Assembly (NCBI RefSeq): GCF_024810105.1
Contig: NZ_JANUDX010000001.1
Location: 1-64,000, forward strand
DNA: 64,000 bases
DNA from: Stenotrophomonas sp. BIGb0135
Lineage (GTDB): Bacteria; Pseudomonadota; Gammaproteobacteria; Xanthomonadales; Xanthomonadaceae
Direction of reading: 5' to 3'
Shown here in pieces: positions 8,691 to 17,761 of this stretch. Positions within the stretch are counted from its first letter, which is position 1. The number at the start of each line of letters is the position of its first letter. The notes under the pieces are model-generated. The model saw only the letters and a list, made by a program, of their open reading frames with translations, made no database searches and was not told the origin of the DNA. The translations under genes and the position numbers were made by a program.

Positions 8691-10079
8691 ATGACCGATC
8701 CGCGCCTTTCTTCGCTGTTGCAGGACTGCCCCGGGCTGCGGCTCAAGACCGATCCGGCCGACCTGGAGCACTACGGCCGCGACTGGACCCGGCGCTGGAC
8801 CCCGGCGCCGCTGGCCATCGCGCTGCCGGGCAGCGTGGAGGAAGTGCAGGCGATCCTGCGCTGGGCGAGCGCCCAGCAGGTGGCGGTGGTGCCCTCCGGC
8901 GGCCGCACCGGCCTGTCCGGTGGCGCGGTCGCCGCGCAGGGCGAGCTGGTGCTCAGCCTGGAACGCATGAACAAGCCGCTGGCCTTCGATGCCGTGGACC
9001 GCACCTTGACCGTGCAGGCCGGCATGGCGCTGGAAGCGGTGCACAACGCCGCGCTGGAACACGGCCTGATCTACCCGGTGGATTTCGCCGCGCGCGGGTC
9101 GTGCTCGATCGGCGGCAACATCGCCACCAACGCCGGCGGCATCCGCGTGATCCGCTACGGCAACACCCGCGAGTGGATCGCCGGGCTCAAGGTGGTCACC
9201 GCCAGCGGCGAGCTGCTGGAACTCAACAAGGGCCTGATCAAGAATTCCAGCGGCTACGATTTCCGCCAGCTGCTGATCGCCTCGGAGGGCACCCTGGGGG
9301 TGATCGTGGAGGCCACGCTGCGGCTGACCGATCCGCCGCCGGCCAGCAACGTGATGCTGCTGGCGCTGCCCAGTTTCGAGGTGCTCATGCAGGTGTTCGC
9401 CGCGTTCCGCGAGCGGTTGCAGCTGCAGGCCTTCGAATTCTTCACCGACCGCGCGCTCGAACACGTGCTCGCGCATGGCGCGCAGGCACCGTTCGCCGAG
9501 GTGCACCCGTTCTACGTGGTCACCGAGTTCGCCGCCGGCGACGAGGCCCAGGAGGCCGCCGCGATGGCCGCCTTCGAGGCCTGCATGGAGCAGGGCTGGG
9601 TCAGCGATGGCGTGGTCAGCGCGAGCGATGCGCAGGCCGCGCAGTTGTGGCGCCTGCGCGAGGGCATCACTGAAGCGGTGGCGCGTTACACGCCCTACAA
9701 GAACGACGTGTCGGTGCGGATCTCGGCGATGCCCGCGTTCATGGCCGAAACCCAGGCCCTGATCGGCCAGGCATATCCGCAGTTCGACGTGGTCTGGTTC
9801 GGCCACATCGGCGACGGCAACCTGCACATCAACGTGCTCAAGCCCGACGCCACCGCCAGCGCGGAATTCCTTGCCCAGTGCGAGCACGTCACCACGCTGC
9901 TGGCGCAGGTGCTGGCCCGTTTCGATGGCAGCATCTCGGCCGAGCACGGCATCGGGCTGGTCAAGAAGGGCTACCTGGACAGCACCCGCAGCGCGCCGGA
10001 AATCGCCTTGATGAAGGCGGTCAAACGTGCGTTTGATCCCCAAGGCCTGCTGAATCCCGGCAAGCTGTTCGACCTGTAG
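8691..10079 (+). CDS. FAD-linked oxidase, probable D-2-hydroxyglutarate dehydrogenase
   Basis: A 462-residue flavoprotein of the FAD-binding type 4 (PCMH) family. The FAD site is visible as VVPSGGRTGLSGGAV and SCSIGGNIATNAGGIRVIRY. The C-terminal FAD-oxidase domain has FGHIGDGNLHINV and SAEHGIGLVKKGYL, including the metal-binding histidines. The same fold serves D-lactate and glycolate (GlcD) dehydrogenases, so the sequence alone does not settle the substrate. The divergent serA gene is the deciding clue. In pseudomonads SerA produces D-2-hydroxyglutarate as a by-product and an adjacent FAD dehydrogenase recycles it to 2-oxoglutarate. The start ATG at 8691 is chosen because homology begins there; the frame is open upstream. 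Confidence 0.85.
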   Translation: MTDPRLSSLLQDCPGLRLKTDPADLEHYGRDWTRRWTPAPLAIALPGSVEEVQAILRWASAQQVAVVPSGGRTGLSGGAVAAQGELVLSLERMNKPLAFDAVDRTLTVQAGMALEAVHNAALEHGLIYPVDFAARGSCSIGGNIATNAGGIRVIRYGNTREWIAGLKVVTASGELLELNKGLIKNSSGYDFRQLLIASEGTLGVIVEATLRLTDPPPASNVMLLALPSFEVLMQVFAAFRERLQLQAFEFFTDRALEHVLAHGAQAPFAEVHPFYVVTEFAAGDEAQEAAAMAAFEACMEQGWVSDGVVSASDAQAAQLWRLREGITEAVARYTPYKNDVSVRISAMPAFMAETQALIGQAYPQFDVVWFGHIGDGNLHINVLKPDATASAEFLAQCEHVTTLLAQVLARFDGSISAEHGIGLVKKGYLDSTRSAPEIALMKAVKRAFDPQGLLNPGKLFDL

Positions 10080-10140
10080 GCCGCGACAGGATTTCACCCA
10101 GCCTATACGCTCTGCGTTTTCCACCGCGAACGACACCCTG

Positions 10141-10437
10141 ATGATGCGTCCGATCCTGCTTCTTGCCGTCCTCGCCCTGCCGCTGTCGGCGCTGGCCTCC
10201 AGCTTCGCCGGCTCCTCGGCCGGTTCCGCCTCCGGCGCGTCGTCGGCCGGTTCGTCCAGCTCGGACGATGACAAGATCGTGCTCGACGCGCGCGACGATG
10301 CGGCCGCGTTCGTCGCCAGCGATGGCGCCATCCGTGGCGCGCGCCTGGAAGCGGCGTTGCTGCGCCTGCGCGAGCGCGATGTCGCCCAGCGCGACGCCAG
10401 CGACCTGGCCCTGGCCAAGGCGCTGCTGGCCCGTTGA
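10141..10437 (+). CDS. Small exported DUF2388-family protein
   Basis: 98 residues. A signal peptide (MMRPILLLAVLALPLSALAS) is followed by a Ser/Gly/Ala-rich linker (SSFAGSSAGSASGASSAGSS). A conserved-looking part follows, DDDKIVLDARDDAAAFVASD and IRGARLEAALLRLRER, which matches the DUF2388 family of proteobacterial periplasmic proteins of unknown function. Its TGA overlaps the ATG of the following DUF4105 gene (TGATG), so the two are translationally coupled. A second ATG three bases in is an equally good start. Confidence 0.78.
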   Translation: MMRPILLLAVLALPLSALASSFAGSSAGSASGASSAGSSSSDDDKIVLDARDDAAAFVASDGAIRGARLEAALLRLRERDVAQRDASDLALAKALLAR

Positions 10438-12251
10438 TGCACGTGCGTGGCCAGGCCCGCCGCTGGCGATGGGCGGCCCTGGCGGCGCTGCTGGCCGCGC
10501 CGCTGGCGCAGGCCGGTCTGCGCCTGGAACTACAGGCCGACGGCCTGGATGCGGCCCAGCGGGTGGCCGCGCAGCGGGTACTGGACGAGGTGCCGCTGCC
10601 CGCCAGCTGGCAGGCGCGCTTCGATGCCCCGGTGCGCGTGCGCTGGAGCGATGCGCTTCCCGTGCAGGTGCATGGGCGCGCGCGCAACGGCGCCATCACC
10701 CTGCGCCGGCAGCTGCTCGACGAGGTGCAGGACGGGCAGCCGCTGCCGCGAGCGGTGCAGGCCGCGCTCATCCATGAACTGACCCACGTGCTCGACCGCA
10801 GCCGCGCTGGCGGCTGGTCGCGCAGCGCACGCTGGCGCGACCTCAGTGGCTGGCAGCAGCGCCCGTGGCGGATGGGGCGCAGCGGCAATCATTTCAGCCA
10901 GCGCAGCCCGGACCCGTACGAGCGCGCCAGCCCGGCCGAGTTCCTCGCCGTCAACGCCGAACACTTCCTGCTCGACCCTGGCTATGCCTGCCGCCGTCCC
11001 GTGCTCGCGGCGTGGTTCGACAGCACCATCGGCACGCGCGGCGACGATGCAGCGCGTTGCGATGCGCGGATGCCCCTGGTCCAGAGCGACGATGCCACCG
11101 GCGCGGCGTCGCTGCTGGAGCTGGACCCGGCCCGTGTGTACGCGGTGGATTACCTGCTGGCCGAGGGCAACGACCAGATGATGAGCCGATGGGGCCACAG
11201 CATGCTGCGGCTGGTGATCTGCGCGCCGGGGCGGCCGCCGGGCCCGGCCTGCCGCATGGACCTGGCCCATCACCGCGTGCTGTCCTTCCGCGCATTCGTC
11301 GGCGACGTGCAGATCTCCAGCTGGCGCGGCCTGACCGGTTCCTATCCCTCGCGCCTGTTCGTGCTGCCGCTCAACCAGGTGATCAACGAATACACCCAGG
11401 TGGAGCTGCGCGGGCTGGCCTCGGTGCCACTGCGGCTGCAGCCGACCGAGATTGCCAGCCTGCTCGAACGCGTGGCGCAGGTGCATTGGAGCTACGACGG
11501 CCACTACCTGTTCGTCAGCAACAACTGCGCGGTGGAAACCGGCAAGCTGCTGCAGGCGGGCGTGCCGGGGTGGGCCACGCCGGGACTGAACCGGATCACG
11601 CCGCGCGGCCTGCTGGACAGGCTGCAACGGCAGGGGCATGCGGATGGTTCGGTGTTGCGCGATCGCGATGCCGCGTTGCGCCAGGGCTACTACTTCGCCT
11701 CTGCCCAGGACCACTACCAGCAGCTGTTCGACGTCGCGCGGGCCGAGCTTCCGCTCGGCGCGGACCGGGTCGACGACTGGCTGCGCCAACCGGCGGCCCG
11801 GCGCGCAGCCTCGCTGGAGCAGGGCGGGTTGCGTGCCACCGCCGCGCTGCTGCTGCTGGAACAGGCGGTGCGCCAGCGCGAGGAACTGCGCGCGCGCGAC
11901 CTGCTCAAGCGCACCCTGGCGGCCCCGGCCGATGCCGGCGACGACGCGCGCCAGGCGTTGATGGCCCTGCTGCGCGATACCGGCCAGCTGGTCAGCCCTG
12001 CCGCACTCGTGCCGGCCGGTGGCTATGGCCTGCCGCTGGGCAGCGAGCGCGCCGCCGCGGCGGCGTCCACTGCGGCGATCAGCCAGCGTGCGGTGCCGGG
12101 CTGGCAGGCGCTTGCCCAGCGACTGCGCGCGCGGCTGCCGGCGGCGCAACAGCAGGAACTGCGGATCACCGACGACAACCTGGAACGGCTGGGTGCGCGG
12201 ATGCGTCGGCTGGCCCGCGCCGACACCGCCGCTGGCGCCGACCTGCGCTGA
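10437..12251 (+). CDS. DUF4105-domain membrane or periplasmic protein with HEXXH motif
   Basis: 604 residues. There is an N-terminal signal or anchor segment (AALAALLAAPLAQAG). A region of about 180 residues follows, containing ALIHELTHVLDRSR, a HEXXH zinc-peptidase-like motif. The central DUF4105 domain starts near residue 220 (YLLAEGNDQMMSRWGHSMLR) and includes a conserved NNCAVETGKLLQ motif reminiscent of a Cys active site. The C-terminal third looks helical. DUF2388 and DUF4105 genes also travel together in pseudomonads; their joint role is not known. The HELTH motif could mean metallopeptidase activity, but the more distal third zinc ligand cannot be assigned from sequence alone. Confidence 0.78.
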   Translation: MHVRGQARRWRWAALAALLAAPLAQAGLRLELQADGLDAAQRVAAQRVLDEVPLPASWQARFDAPVRVRWSDALPVQVHGRARNGAITLRRQLLDEVQDGQPLPRAVQAALIHELTHVLDRSRAGGWSRSARWRDLSGWQQRPWRMGRSGNHFSQRSPDPYERASPAEFLAVNAEHFLLDPGYACRRPVLAAWFDSTIGTRGDDAARCDARMPLVQSDDATGAASLLELDPARVYAVDYLLAEGNDQMMSRWGHSMLRLVICAPGRPPGPACRMDLAHHRVLSFRAFVGDVQISSWRGLTGSYPSRLFVLPLNQVINEYTQVELRGLASVPLRLQPTEIASLLERVAQVHWSYDGHYLFVSNNCAVETGKLLQAGVPGWATPGLNRITPRGLLDRLQRQGHADGSVLRDRDAALRQGYYFASAQDHYQQLFDVARAELPLGADRVDDWLRQPAARRAASLEQGGLRATAALLLLEQAVRQREELRARDLLKRTLAAPADAGDDARQALMALLRDTGQLVSPAALVPAGGYGLPLGSERAAAAASTAAISQRAVPGWQALAQRLRARLPAAQQQELRITDDNLERLGARMRRLARADTAAGADLR

Positions 12252-12390
12252 GGTCGCTGCCGCGCATGCGCGCGTCGAGCGCCGGCGACGCGATGGCGCG
12301 GACGGGGCCGGAGTCAGTGCCGCTTCACCTGCGGCTGCAGGGTGCGGGCTAGGATGGTGCGTTGAATGCAACAACCGCAAGGAGTTCCAC

Positions 12391-13125
12391 ATGCGTGCTT
12401 CCCCCTGGCTTTTGAGCCTCGCCATCGCGGCCGGGCTGGCCGCCTGCCAGCCGGCGCAACAGGGTGGCGACACCGCCAGTGCAGGCGCGACCGACCAGGC
12501 ACCACCGCCGCCGGTCGCGGCTACGTCCGACGAGCGCAGCTATGTCTTCCAGTGCGGCGAGTTGACGGTGCATGCGACGTATCGGGGGCAGGATTCGGCC
12601 ACCGTGGTGGTGGGCGACCGCACGTTCGCGATGTCGTCGCAGCCGGCCGCCTCCGGGGCCAGATACAGCGACGGTCAAGGCACCACGTTCTGGACCCGGG
12701 GCACCACCGACGGCACCCTGGCGTTGAACGGGGAGCCGGACCGCACCTGCACCGGGTCGGGTGCGGAAGGGGTGGCAGCGCCGGGGCCGGCCGCGGCGGG
12801 CACCGCGGCGGCGGGCTTCCGGGCGACCGGCAACGAGCCGGGCTGGCTGGCGGAAGTAGCCGCCGGCGCGACGCCCAGCCTGCGGGTGGAAACGGATTAC
12901 GGGCAGCGTACCTTCGAGATTCCGCTGCCGACCCAGGGCAAGGATGGCTGGTCGGGCAAGGCCGCCGACGGCACCGACATCAAGCTGACCTTCCAGCGCA
13001 CGGTCTGCCAGGACGACATGAGTGGGCAGGCGTTCGGGACCACGGCGATGCTGACCGTGGGCGCGCGGCAGTACCATGGCTGCGGTGATTTCGGCGGGGC
13101 GCCGACGCTGGCCGCCAAACCGTGA
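12391..13125 (+). CDS. Lipoprotein with MliC-like and COG3650-like regions
   Basis: 244 residues. The lipobox LAAC is at about residues 16-19 of the signal peptide, so the mature protein is lipid-anchored, probably at the outer membrane. The first mature half (YVFQCGELTVHATYRGQDSA) resembles the MliC lysozyme-inhibitor family: paired cysteines, and WTRG where the family has a substrate-facing loop. The second half (GFRATGNEPGWLAEV, then VCQDDMSGQAFGTTAMLTVG) matches the COG3650 type of periplasmic protein. A good ribosome site AAGGAG sits 7 bases before the ATG. It converges with another lipoprotein gene 12 bp away. Inhibition of host C-type lysozyme is a family-based inference. Confidence 0.8.
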   Translation: MRASPWLLSLAIAAGLAACQPAQQGGDTASAGATDQAPPPPVAATSDERSYVFQCGELTVHATYRGQDSATVVVGDRTFAMSSQPAASGARYSDGQGTTFWTRGTTDGTLALNGEPDRTCTGSGAEGVAAPGPAAAGTAAAGFRATGNEPGWLAEVAAGATPSLRVETDYGQRTFEIPLPTQGKDGWSGKAADGTDIKLTFQRTVCQDDMSGQAFGTTAMLTVGARQYHGCGDFGGAPTLAAKP

Positions 13126-13137
13126 ACCGAGGGTGGA

Positions 13138-13737
13138 TCAGCGCACGTCCTGCGGGCGGCAGTGGTCCGCCGCGACGTCGGTGAACAGGTCGTAGCGGTT
13201 GCCCACGCCGATCAGTGCTTCGCGCACCGCGCAGTCGTCATGATGGCGCGCGTAGAGGTCGGCGAAGATGCGTTCGCGGCCATCGCAATAGCGCTCGCTG
13301 GCGGTCTCGAGTTCCAGTCGCCGCGCTTCATCGTAGGCTTCTTCGCCCGCGAAGTGCTGGCAGGTGTTTTCGCGTTCGAGGAACGCGCGCACGTCGGCCG
13401 GCATCTGGCAGTAGATGCGGATGTCGTCCAGGTCGCCGATGTCGTTGGAGACCGCGCAGCCGGCGGCGGCCCGCGCCTGCTCGAGCTCATCCAGGTTGGG
13501 CATGCCGCCACCGGCGTCGCTGTCGGCGTGGTCCGAGGGGGCGTCCACGCCCGGTGCAACGGCAGCCGGGGCGTCGGTGACGCGGTCCGCTGCGGCGACG
13601 TCGCCCTGGCTTGACGCCGGCGGGGCGGCATCCACTGCATCAATGCTGCTGTCCGCTGCCCGCGGCGCGCACGCCGCGAGCAGGGCCAGGCAACCGAGCA
13701 GCGCGACGCGCTTAGTCGGCACGGCCTGCAAATTCAC
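13138..13737 (-). CDS. Uncharacterised lipoprotein
   Basis: 199 residues starting with GTG. The signal peptide [14 protein letters not shown] contains the lipobox LAAC. A low-complexity Ala/Asp-rich linker of about 60 residues follows, then a compact C-terminal part with several cysteines ([51 protein letters not shown]). The even number of cysteines suggests disulfides in the periplasm. I do not recognise the family. The reading frame overlaps the end of efpL by 26 bp; a GTG five codons in would shorten the overlap to 11 bp. Neither start has a clear ribosome site, and coupling to efpL translation is plausible. Confidence 0.75.
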   Translation of the reverse strand: MNLQAVPTKRVALLGCLALLAACAPRAADSSIDAVDAAPPASSQGDVAAADRVTDAPAAVAPGVDAPSDHADSDAGGGMPNLDELEQARAAAGCAVSNDIGDLDDIRIYCQMPADVRAFLERENTCQHFAGEEAYDEARRLELETASERYCDGRERIFADLYARHHDDCAVREALIGVGNRYDLFTDVAADHCRPQDVR

Positions 13738-14278
13738 CGGTGGTGGTGTTGACCAGCACGCGCTCGCCGTTGGCGATGTACTCGGGCACCATGATCTCGA
13801 TACCGGTGCTGAGCTTGGCCGGCTTCGGGCGTTTGGTGGCGGTGCCGCCCTTCATTTCCGGCGGGGTTTCGACCACTTCCAGCACCACGCTGGTCGGCAG
13901 CTGCACGCCCACCGGGGTTTCGTCGATCACCTGCACGTAGATGCCGGTCAGGCCGTCGGTGATGTAGCCGGCGTCCTCGCCGAGCACGTCCGCGTCGACC
14001 ATGTACGGGGTGTAGTCCTCGTCATCCAGGAACACGAACGCATCGCCGTCCTTGTAGGAATAGGTGGACTGGCGGCGCAGCAGTTCGACTTCCGGCAGGT
14101 TGTCGTCGGCATCGAAGCTGGCATCGAGCTTGTTGCCGCCCGGCACGCTGTACATGATGAAGCGGAAGCGGACGTTGCCGCCGCGGCCCTGCGGCGAGCT
14201 GCGCTCGATGTCGCGGATCTGGTAAACGCCGTTGTTGTATTCGACGACGTTGCCTTTCTTGATGTCGTTGGCTTTCAT
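13712..14278 (-). CDS. efpL: Elongation factor P-like protein (YeiP/EfpL)
   Basis: 188 residues, three beta-barrel domains as in EF-P. The N-terminus [20 protein letters not shown] and the extended loop [15 protein letters not shown] mark the YeiP/EfpL paralogue rather than EF-P itself. So does the C-terminal ending GRAD, as in E. coli YeiP. EfpL binds stalled ribosomes and relieves pausing at proline and other difficult motifs without needing the lysine modification of EF-P. The start at 14278 gives the normal length. It lies downstream of an SDR gene and overlaps the next lipoprotein gene. Confidence 0.93.
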   Translation of the reverse strand: MKANDIKKGNVVEYNNGVYQIRDIERSSPQGRGGNVRFRFIMYSVPGGNKLDASFDADDNLPEVELLRRQSTYSYKDGDAFVFLDDEDYTPYMVDADVLGEDAGYITDGLTGIYVQVIDETPVGVQLPTSVVLEVVETPPEMKGGTATKRPKPAKLSTGIEIMVPEYIANGERVLVNTTTGEFAGRAD

Positions 14279-14345
14279 GGACTGAAGGTCGGTTCGTGGG
14301 AGGTCAGGGCGCCAGACCGGGCGCCCGGCGGGATGGGAATGCGGG

Positions 14346-15116
14346 TTACTTCGGCGCCAGGCGCACCGCGCCGTCCAGGCGGATGGTCTCGCCGTTGAGG
14401 TAGGTGTTGCCGAGGATGTGGCCGACCAGGCCGGCGAAATCCTCCGGCTTGCCCAGGCGCGCCGGGAACGGGATCGAGGCGGCCAGCGACTCCTGCACGG
14501 CCGGCGGCATGCCATCCACCATCGGCGTCCAGAAGATGCCCGGGGCAATGGTCATGACGCGGATGCCGAAGCGAGACAGCTCGCGCGCCATCGGCAGGGT
14601 CATGCTGACCACGCCGCCCTTGGAGGCGGCATACGCGGCCTGGCCGATCTGGCCCTCGTAGGCGGCCACGCTGGCGGTGTTGATGATGACCCCGCGCTCG
14701 CCGTCCTCGCCCGGGGTGTTGTGCTGCATGCGGTTGGCCGCGGCCTTGGCCACGTTGAAGCTGCCGACCAGGTTGACCATCACCGTGGCCTGGAAACTGG
14801 CCAGCGGCATCGGCGCTTCCTTGCCGAGCACGCGGCCGGCACCGAGGATGCCCGCGCAGCTGATCGCGGCATTGAGGCCGCCAAGGAAGTCGTGCGCGGC
14901 ATCGATCTGCGCGGCAACGGCGGCTTCATCGCTGACGTTGGTGGTGAAGTAGCGGGCATTGGCCTCGCCAAGCCCGGCCACCGCGGCCGCGCCCTTGTCG
15001 TCATTGAGGTCGAACAGGGCCACCTTGGCGCCGTGGGCGACCAGGTACTGGGCCACGGACAGGCCGAGGCCGGAGACGCCACCGGTGATGACGGCACGGA
15101 CTGAAGACAGCTGCAT
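14346..15116 (-). CDS. Short-chain dehydrogenase, 3-hydroxyacyl-CoA dehydrogenase type II-like
   Basis: A 256-residue classical SDR. The NAD-binding motif [15 protein letters not shown] is at the N-terminus. The catalytic Tyr-Lys pair is in [20 protein letters not shown], with an upstream Ser in [10 protein letters not shown]. The downstream [14 protein letters not shown] and the C-terminal [10 protein letters not shown] match the HSD17B10/3-hydroxy-2-methylbutyryl-CoA dehydrogenase type. That would place it in isoleucine or fatty acyl-CoA breakdown, consistent with the mvaB and enoyl-CoA hydratase genes upstream on the same strand. The substrate is inferred. Confidence 0.88.
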   Translation of the reverse strand: MQLSSVRAVITGGVSGLGLSVAQYLVAHGAKVALFDLNDDKGAAAVAGLGEANARYFTTNVSDEAAVAAQIDAAHDFLGGLNAAISCAGILGAGRVLGKEAPMPLASFQATVMVNLVGSFNVAKAAANRMQHNTPGEDGERGVIINTASVAAYEGQIGQAAYAASKGGVVSMTLPMARELSRFGIRVMTIAPGIFWTPMVDGMPPAVQESLAASIPFPARLGKPEDFAGLVGHILGNTYLNGETIRLDGAVRLAPK

Positions 15117-15193
15117 TGCGTGGTTCCGCTGGTTCGGGAACCGCCGATTCTAGCGGAAGCCGGCGCCGCCGCCGTTGTGCAGTGCGCGCGCGC

Positions 15194-17761
15194 TCAGTGG
15201 TGGTGGACCAGCCGCCGTGCGAATTCGTCGGCCGGCAGCCCCGGAGCGAACAGGAAGCCCTGGCCCACCGACACCCCGAGGGCCTGCAGGAAACGCCGCT
15301 GCGGCTCCGACTCGATGCCCTCGGCCACCAGCCCCAGGCCCAGGCTGCGCGCGATGCCGCAGACCGCCTCGCAGACCGCTTCATCGGAGCGGTTGCCGGG
15401 CACGCCTTCGACGAAGAGCTGGCTGAGCTTGAGCCCGTGGATCGGCAGACGACGCAGGTAGTTCAGCGCGCTGTAGCCCTCGCCGAAGTCGTCGATGGTG
15501 AGCAGCACGCCCATCTCGCGCAGGCGGGCAAAGGTCTGCAGGGTGTCCGGGGCGTCCTCGATCAGCACCCGCTCGGTGAACTCCAGTTCCAGCGCGCTGC
15601 CGGGCAGGCCGAACTCGTCCAGCACCTGGCGCACGTTGCGGGCCAGGTCCTCGCCGACGAACTGGCGGTAGGACACGTTCACCGCCACCCGCACGATGCC
15701 CAGCCCGGCGTCCTGCCAGGCGCGGATCTGGCGGCAGGCCTCGCGCAGCACCCACAGCCCGATCCGGACGATGTCGCCGGTGCTCTCGGCATGGCCGATG
15801 AAGATGTCCGGCCGCAGCTCGCCGAGCTGCGAATTGCGCCAGCGGATCAGGGCCTCGGCCGCCACCATGCGGCCGTCATGCAGGTTCACCTGCGGCTGGT
15901 AGACCAGGTGGAACTCGTCGTCGTCCAGGGCCCGGTGCAGGCGGCTTTCGATCTGCAGGCGGTCGTGCTGGCGCTGCGCCAGCTCCGGGGAGAACACCTG
16001 CCAGCCGTTGCGGGTGCGCCGCTTGCAGTCGTACATGGCGATGTCCGCGTTCTGGATCAGCTGCTGCGGGCGCAGCCCATCCTGCGGGGCACGCGCGATG
16101 CCGATGCTGGTGGTGACCGCGAACTCGTCGCTGCCGAAGCGGAACGGGGTGCTGAAGCCACGGGTGATCGCCTCGGCCAGGCGCTCGGGCTGGTCGGCCT
16201 GGTCGCGGGTGTCGCAGACCACCAGGAACTCGTCGCCGCCAAACCGCGCCAGCAGCCCTTCGGTACCGATCGCGGTGGCGATGCGGCGGGTGGCGTCGAT
16301 CAGCAGTTCGTCGCCGGCGTTGTGGCCGAGCAGGTCATTGACCGTCTTGAACCGGTCCAGGTCGATGTACAGCACGGCCACCCGGCAATGGGTGGGGTTG
16401 GCCATGCGCGTGGACAGGTCGTTGAGTACCGCATCGCGGTTCATGATGCCGGTGAGCGGGTCGGTACGGGCCTGGATGCGCAGGGTTTCCTCGGCCTGCT
16501 TGCGCGCGGTGATGTCCTGCACGGTGCCGGCGATGCGCGCGGCGTCGACGTCGCCGGCCTCGGCCTCACCGATCATCCGCACCCAGAACGAATGGCCGTC
16601 ACTGCGCTGGCCCTGCAGTTCCAGCTCGAACGGGGCCTGCTTGTCGATCACGTCCAGCAGCGCCTGCTGCAGCTGCGAGCGGTCGTCCACGCGCAGGCAT
16701 TCCAGCAGGTGGGCCATGTCGTGCAGCGGCAGCGCCTGGCCGAGGATGCGGTTGGCCTCGTCGGTGAGATACAGCCGCTGCAGGCCGCGGTCCCATTCCC
16801 AGCCGCCGATGTGCGCCAGCGACTGGGCGCGGTCGAACAGCGCGTTGGTGCGCTTGAGTTCGGTGATGTCGCTGAACATGCCGAACACATGGTCCGGACA
16901 ATCGCGGCCGGTGCCAAACACCGGCACGTTGGTGGTGGAGATCCAGATCATCCGGCCGCGCGGGCGGTGGTACAGCCCGACGATGGTGCTGCGGATGATC
17001 CGCCCGGTGCGCAGCGATACCGCCGCCGGCCATTGCTCGCGGGTGAGCGGGTGGCCGTGTTCGTCCACGCAGATCCAGTCATCCGGGGCCAGCATCGCCT
17101 GCAGGCTGCCGCCGTTGCCGGCGGTGCCGAGGATGCGATGCGCGGCGGGGTTGGCCGAGACCACGCGCAGGTGGGCGTCGAACAGGACCACGCCCTTGTC
17201 GATCGACTCCATCAGCAACCGGTAGCGCGATTCGGCCTGCCAGCGGCTGCTGAGGTCGCGCGCCACCGCCACGATGCAGTGCTCGCCCTGGTGCTCGAAA
17301 CCCGCCGAGTGCACCTCCACCGGGAAGCGGCTGCCGTCGCCGCGCATGTTGGTGACCTCGATGACGTAGGTCTCATCGCGCCGCAGCGCCTCCCACACCG
17401 GGTCGAGGTGGTCGCTGGGCAGGTCCGGGTTGAGCAGTTCGATCGGCTGCCCGACGATGTCCTCGCGCGGGCGGCCGTAGGCGCGCACGCCGGCCTTGTT
17501 GAGGTCCAGCACCACGCCGGTTTCGCTGAGGATGCTGACCGGGTCGGGCACCGCATCGAACAGCGCGGCGTAGCGGCGCAGTGCCAGCTGGCGCTCGTCC
17601 ATCGCTTCCTGCAGCGCCTGCTGCACATCGCGCAGCAGGGTCCGCAGGTCGGCCTCGCCGGGGATGCGTGCGAGCGCCTGGTCCATGGCGGCCAGCGCGT
17701 GGACGTGGGCGGTGAGGTGGTCACCGACCGCAACGTTCCGGCGCGGGCCGCGGCGACTCAT
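15194..17761 (-). CDS. PAS-PAS-PAS-GGDEF-EAL c-di-GMP signalling protein
   Basis: 855 residues. Three PAS-type sensor domains (about 62-170, 179-300 and 307-420) are followed by a diguanylate cyclase domain (430-595) with an intact GGDEF at 508-512. An EAL phosphodiesterase domain (605-855) has AEALIRW, NVSYRQF, LELEFTE, TIDDFGEGYS and AEGIE, so the metal-binding set looks complete. The usual KIDxxF stretch reads KLSQLF, with Ser replacing Asp. No membrane segment is evident, so it is cytosolic. The ATG overlaps the mvaB stop as ATGA, which fixes the start and indicates coupled translation. Either or both activities may operate; the PAS ligands are unknown. Confidence 0.93.
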   Translation of the reverse strand: MSRRGPRRNVAVGDHLTAHVHALAAMDQALARIPGEADLRTLLRDVQQALQEAMDERQLALRRYAALFDAVPDPVSILSETGVVLDLNKAGVRAYGRPREDIVGQPIELLNPDLPSDHLDPVWEALRRDETYVIEVTNMRGDGSRFPVEVHSAGFEHQGEHCIVAVARDLSSRWQAESRYRLLMESIDKGVVLFDAHLRVVSANPAAHRILGTAGNGGSLQAMLAPDDWICVDEHGHPLTREQWPAAVSLRTGRIIRSTIVGLYHRPRGRMIWISTTNVPVFGTGRDCPDHVFGMFSDITELKRTNALFDRAQSLAHIGGWEWDRGLQRLYLTDEANRILGQALPLHDMAHLLECLRVDDRSQLQQALLDVIDKQAPFELELQGQRSDGHSFWVRMIGEAEAGDVDAARIAGTVQDITARKQAEETLRIQARTDPLTGIMNRDAVLNDLSTRMANPTHCRVAVLYIDLDRFKTVNDLLGHNAGDELLIDATRRIATAIGTEGLLARFGGDEFLVVCDTRDQADQPERLAEAITRGFSTPFRFGSDEFAVTTSIGIARAPQDGLRPQQLIQNADIAMYDCKRRTRNGWQVFSPELAQRQHDRLQIESRLHRALDDDEFHLVYQPQVNLHDGRMVAAEALIRWRNSQLGELRPDIFIGHAESTGDIVRIGLWVLREACRQIRAWQDAGLGIVRVAVNVSYRQFVGEDLARNVRQVLDEFGLPGSALELEFTERVLIEDAPDTLQTFARLREMGVLLTIDDFGEGYSALNYLRRLPIHGLKLSQLFVEGVPGNRSDEAVCEAVCGIARSLGLGLVAEGIESEPQRRFLQALGVSVGQGFLFAPGLPADEFARRLVHHH

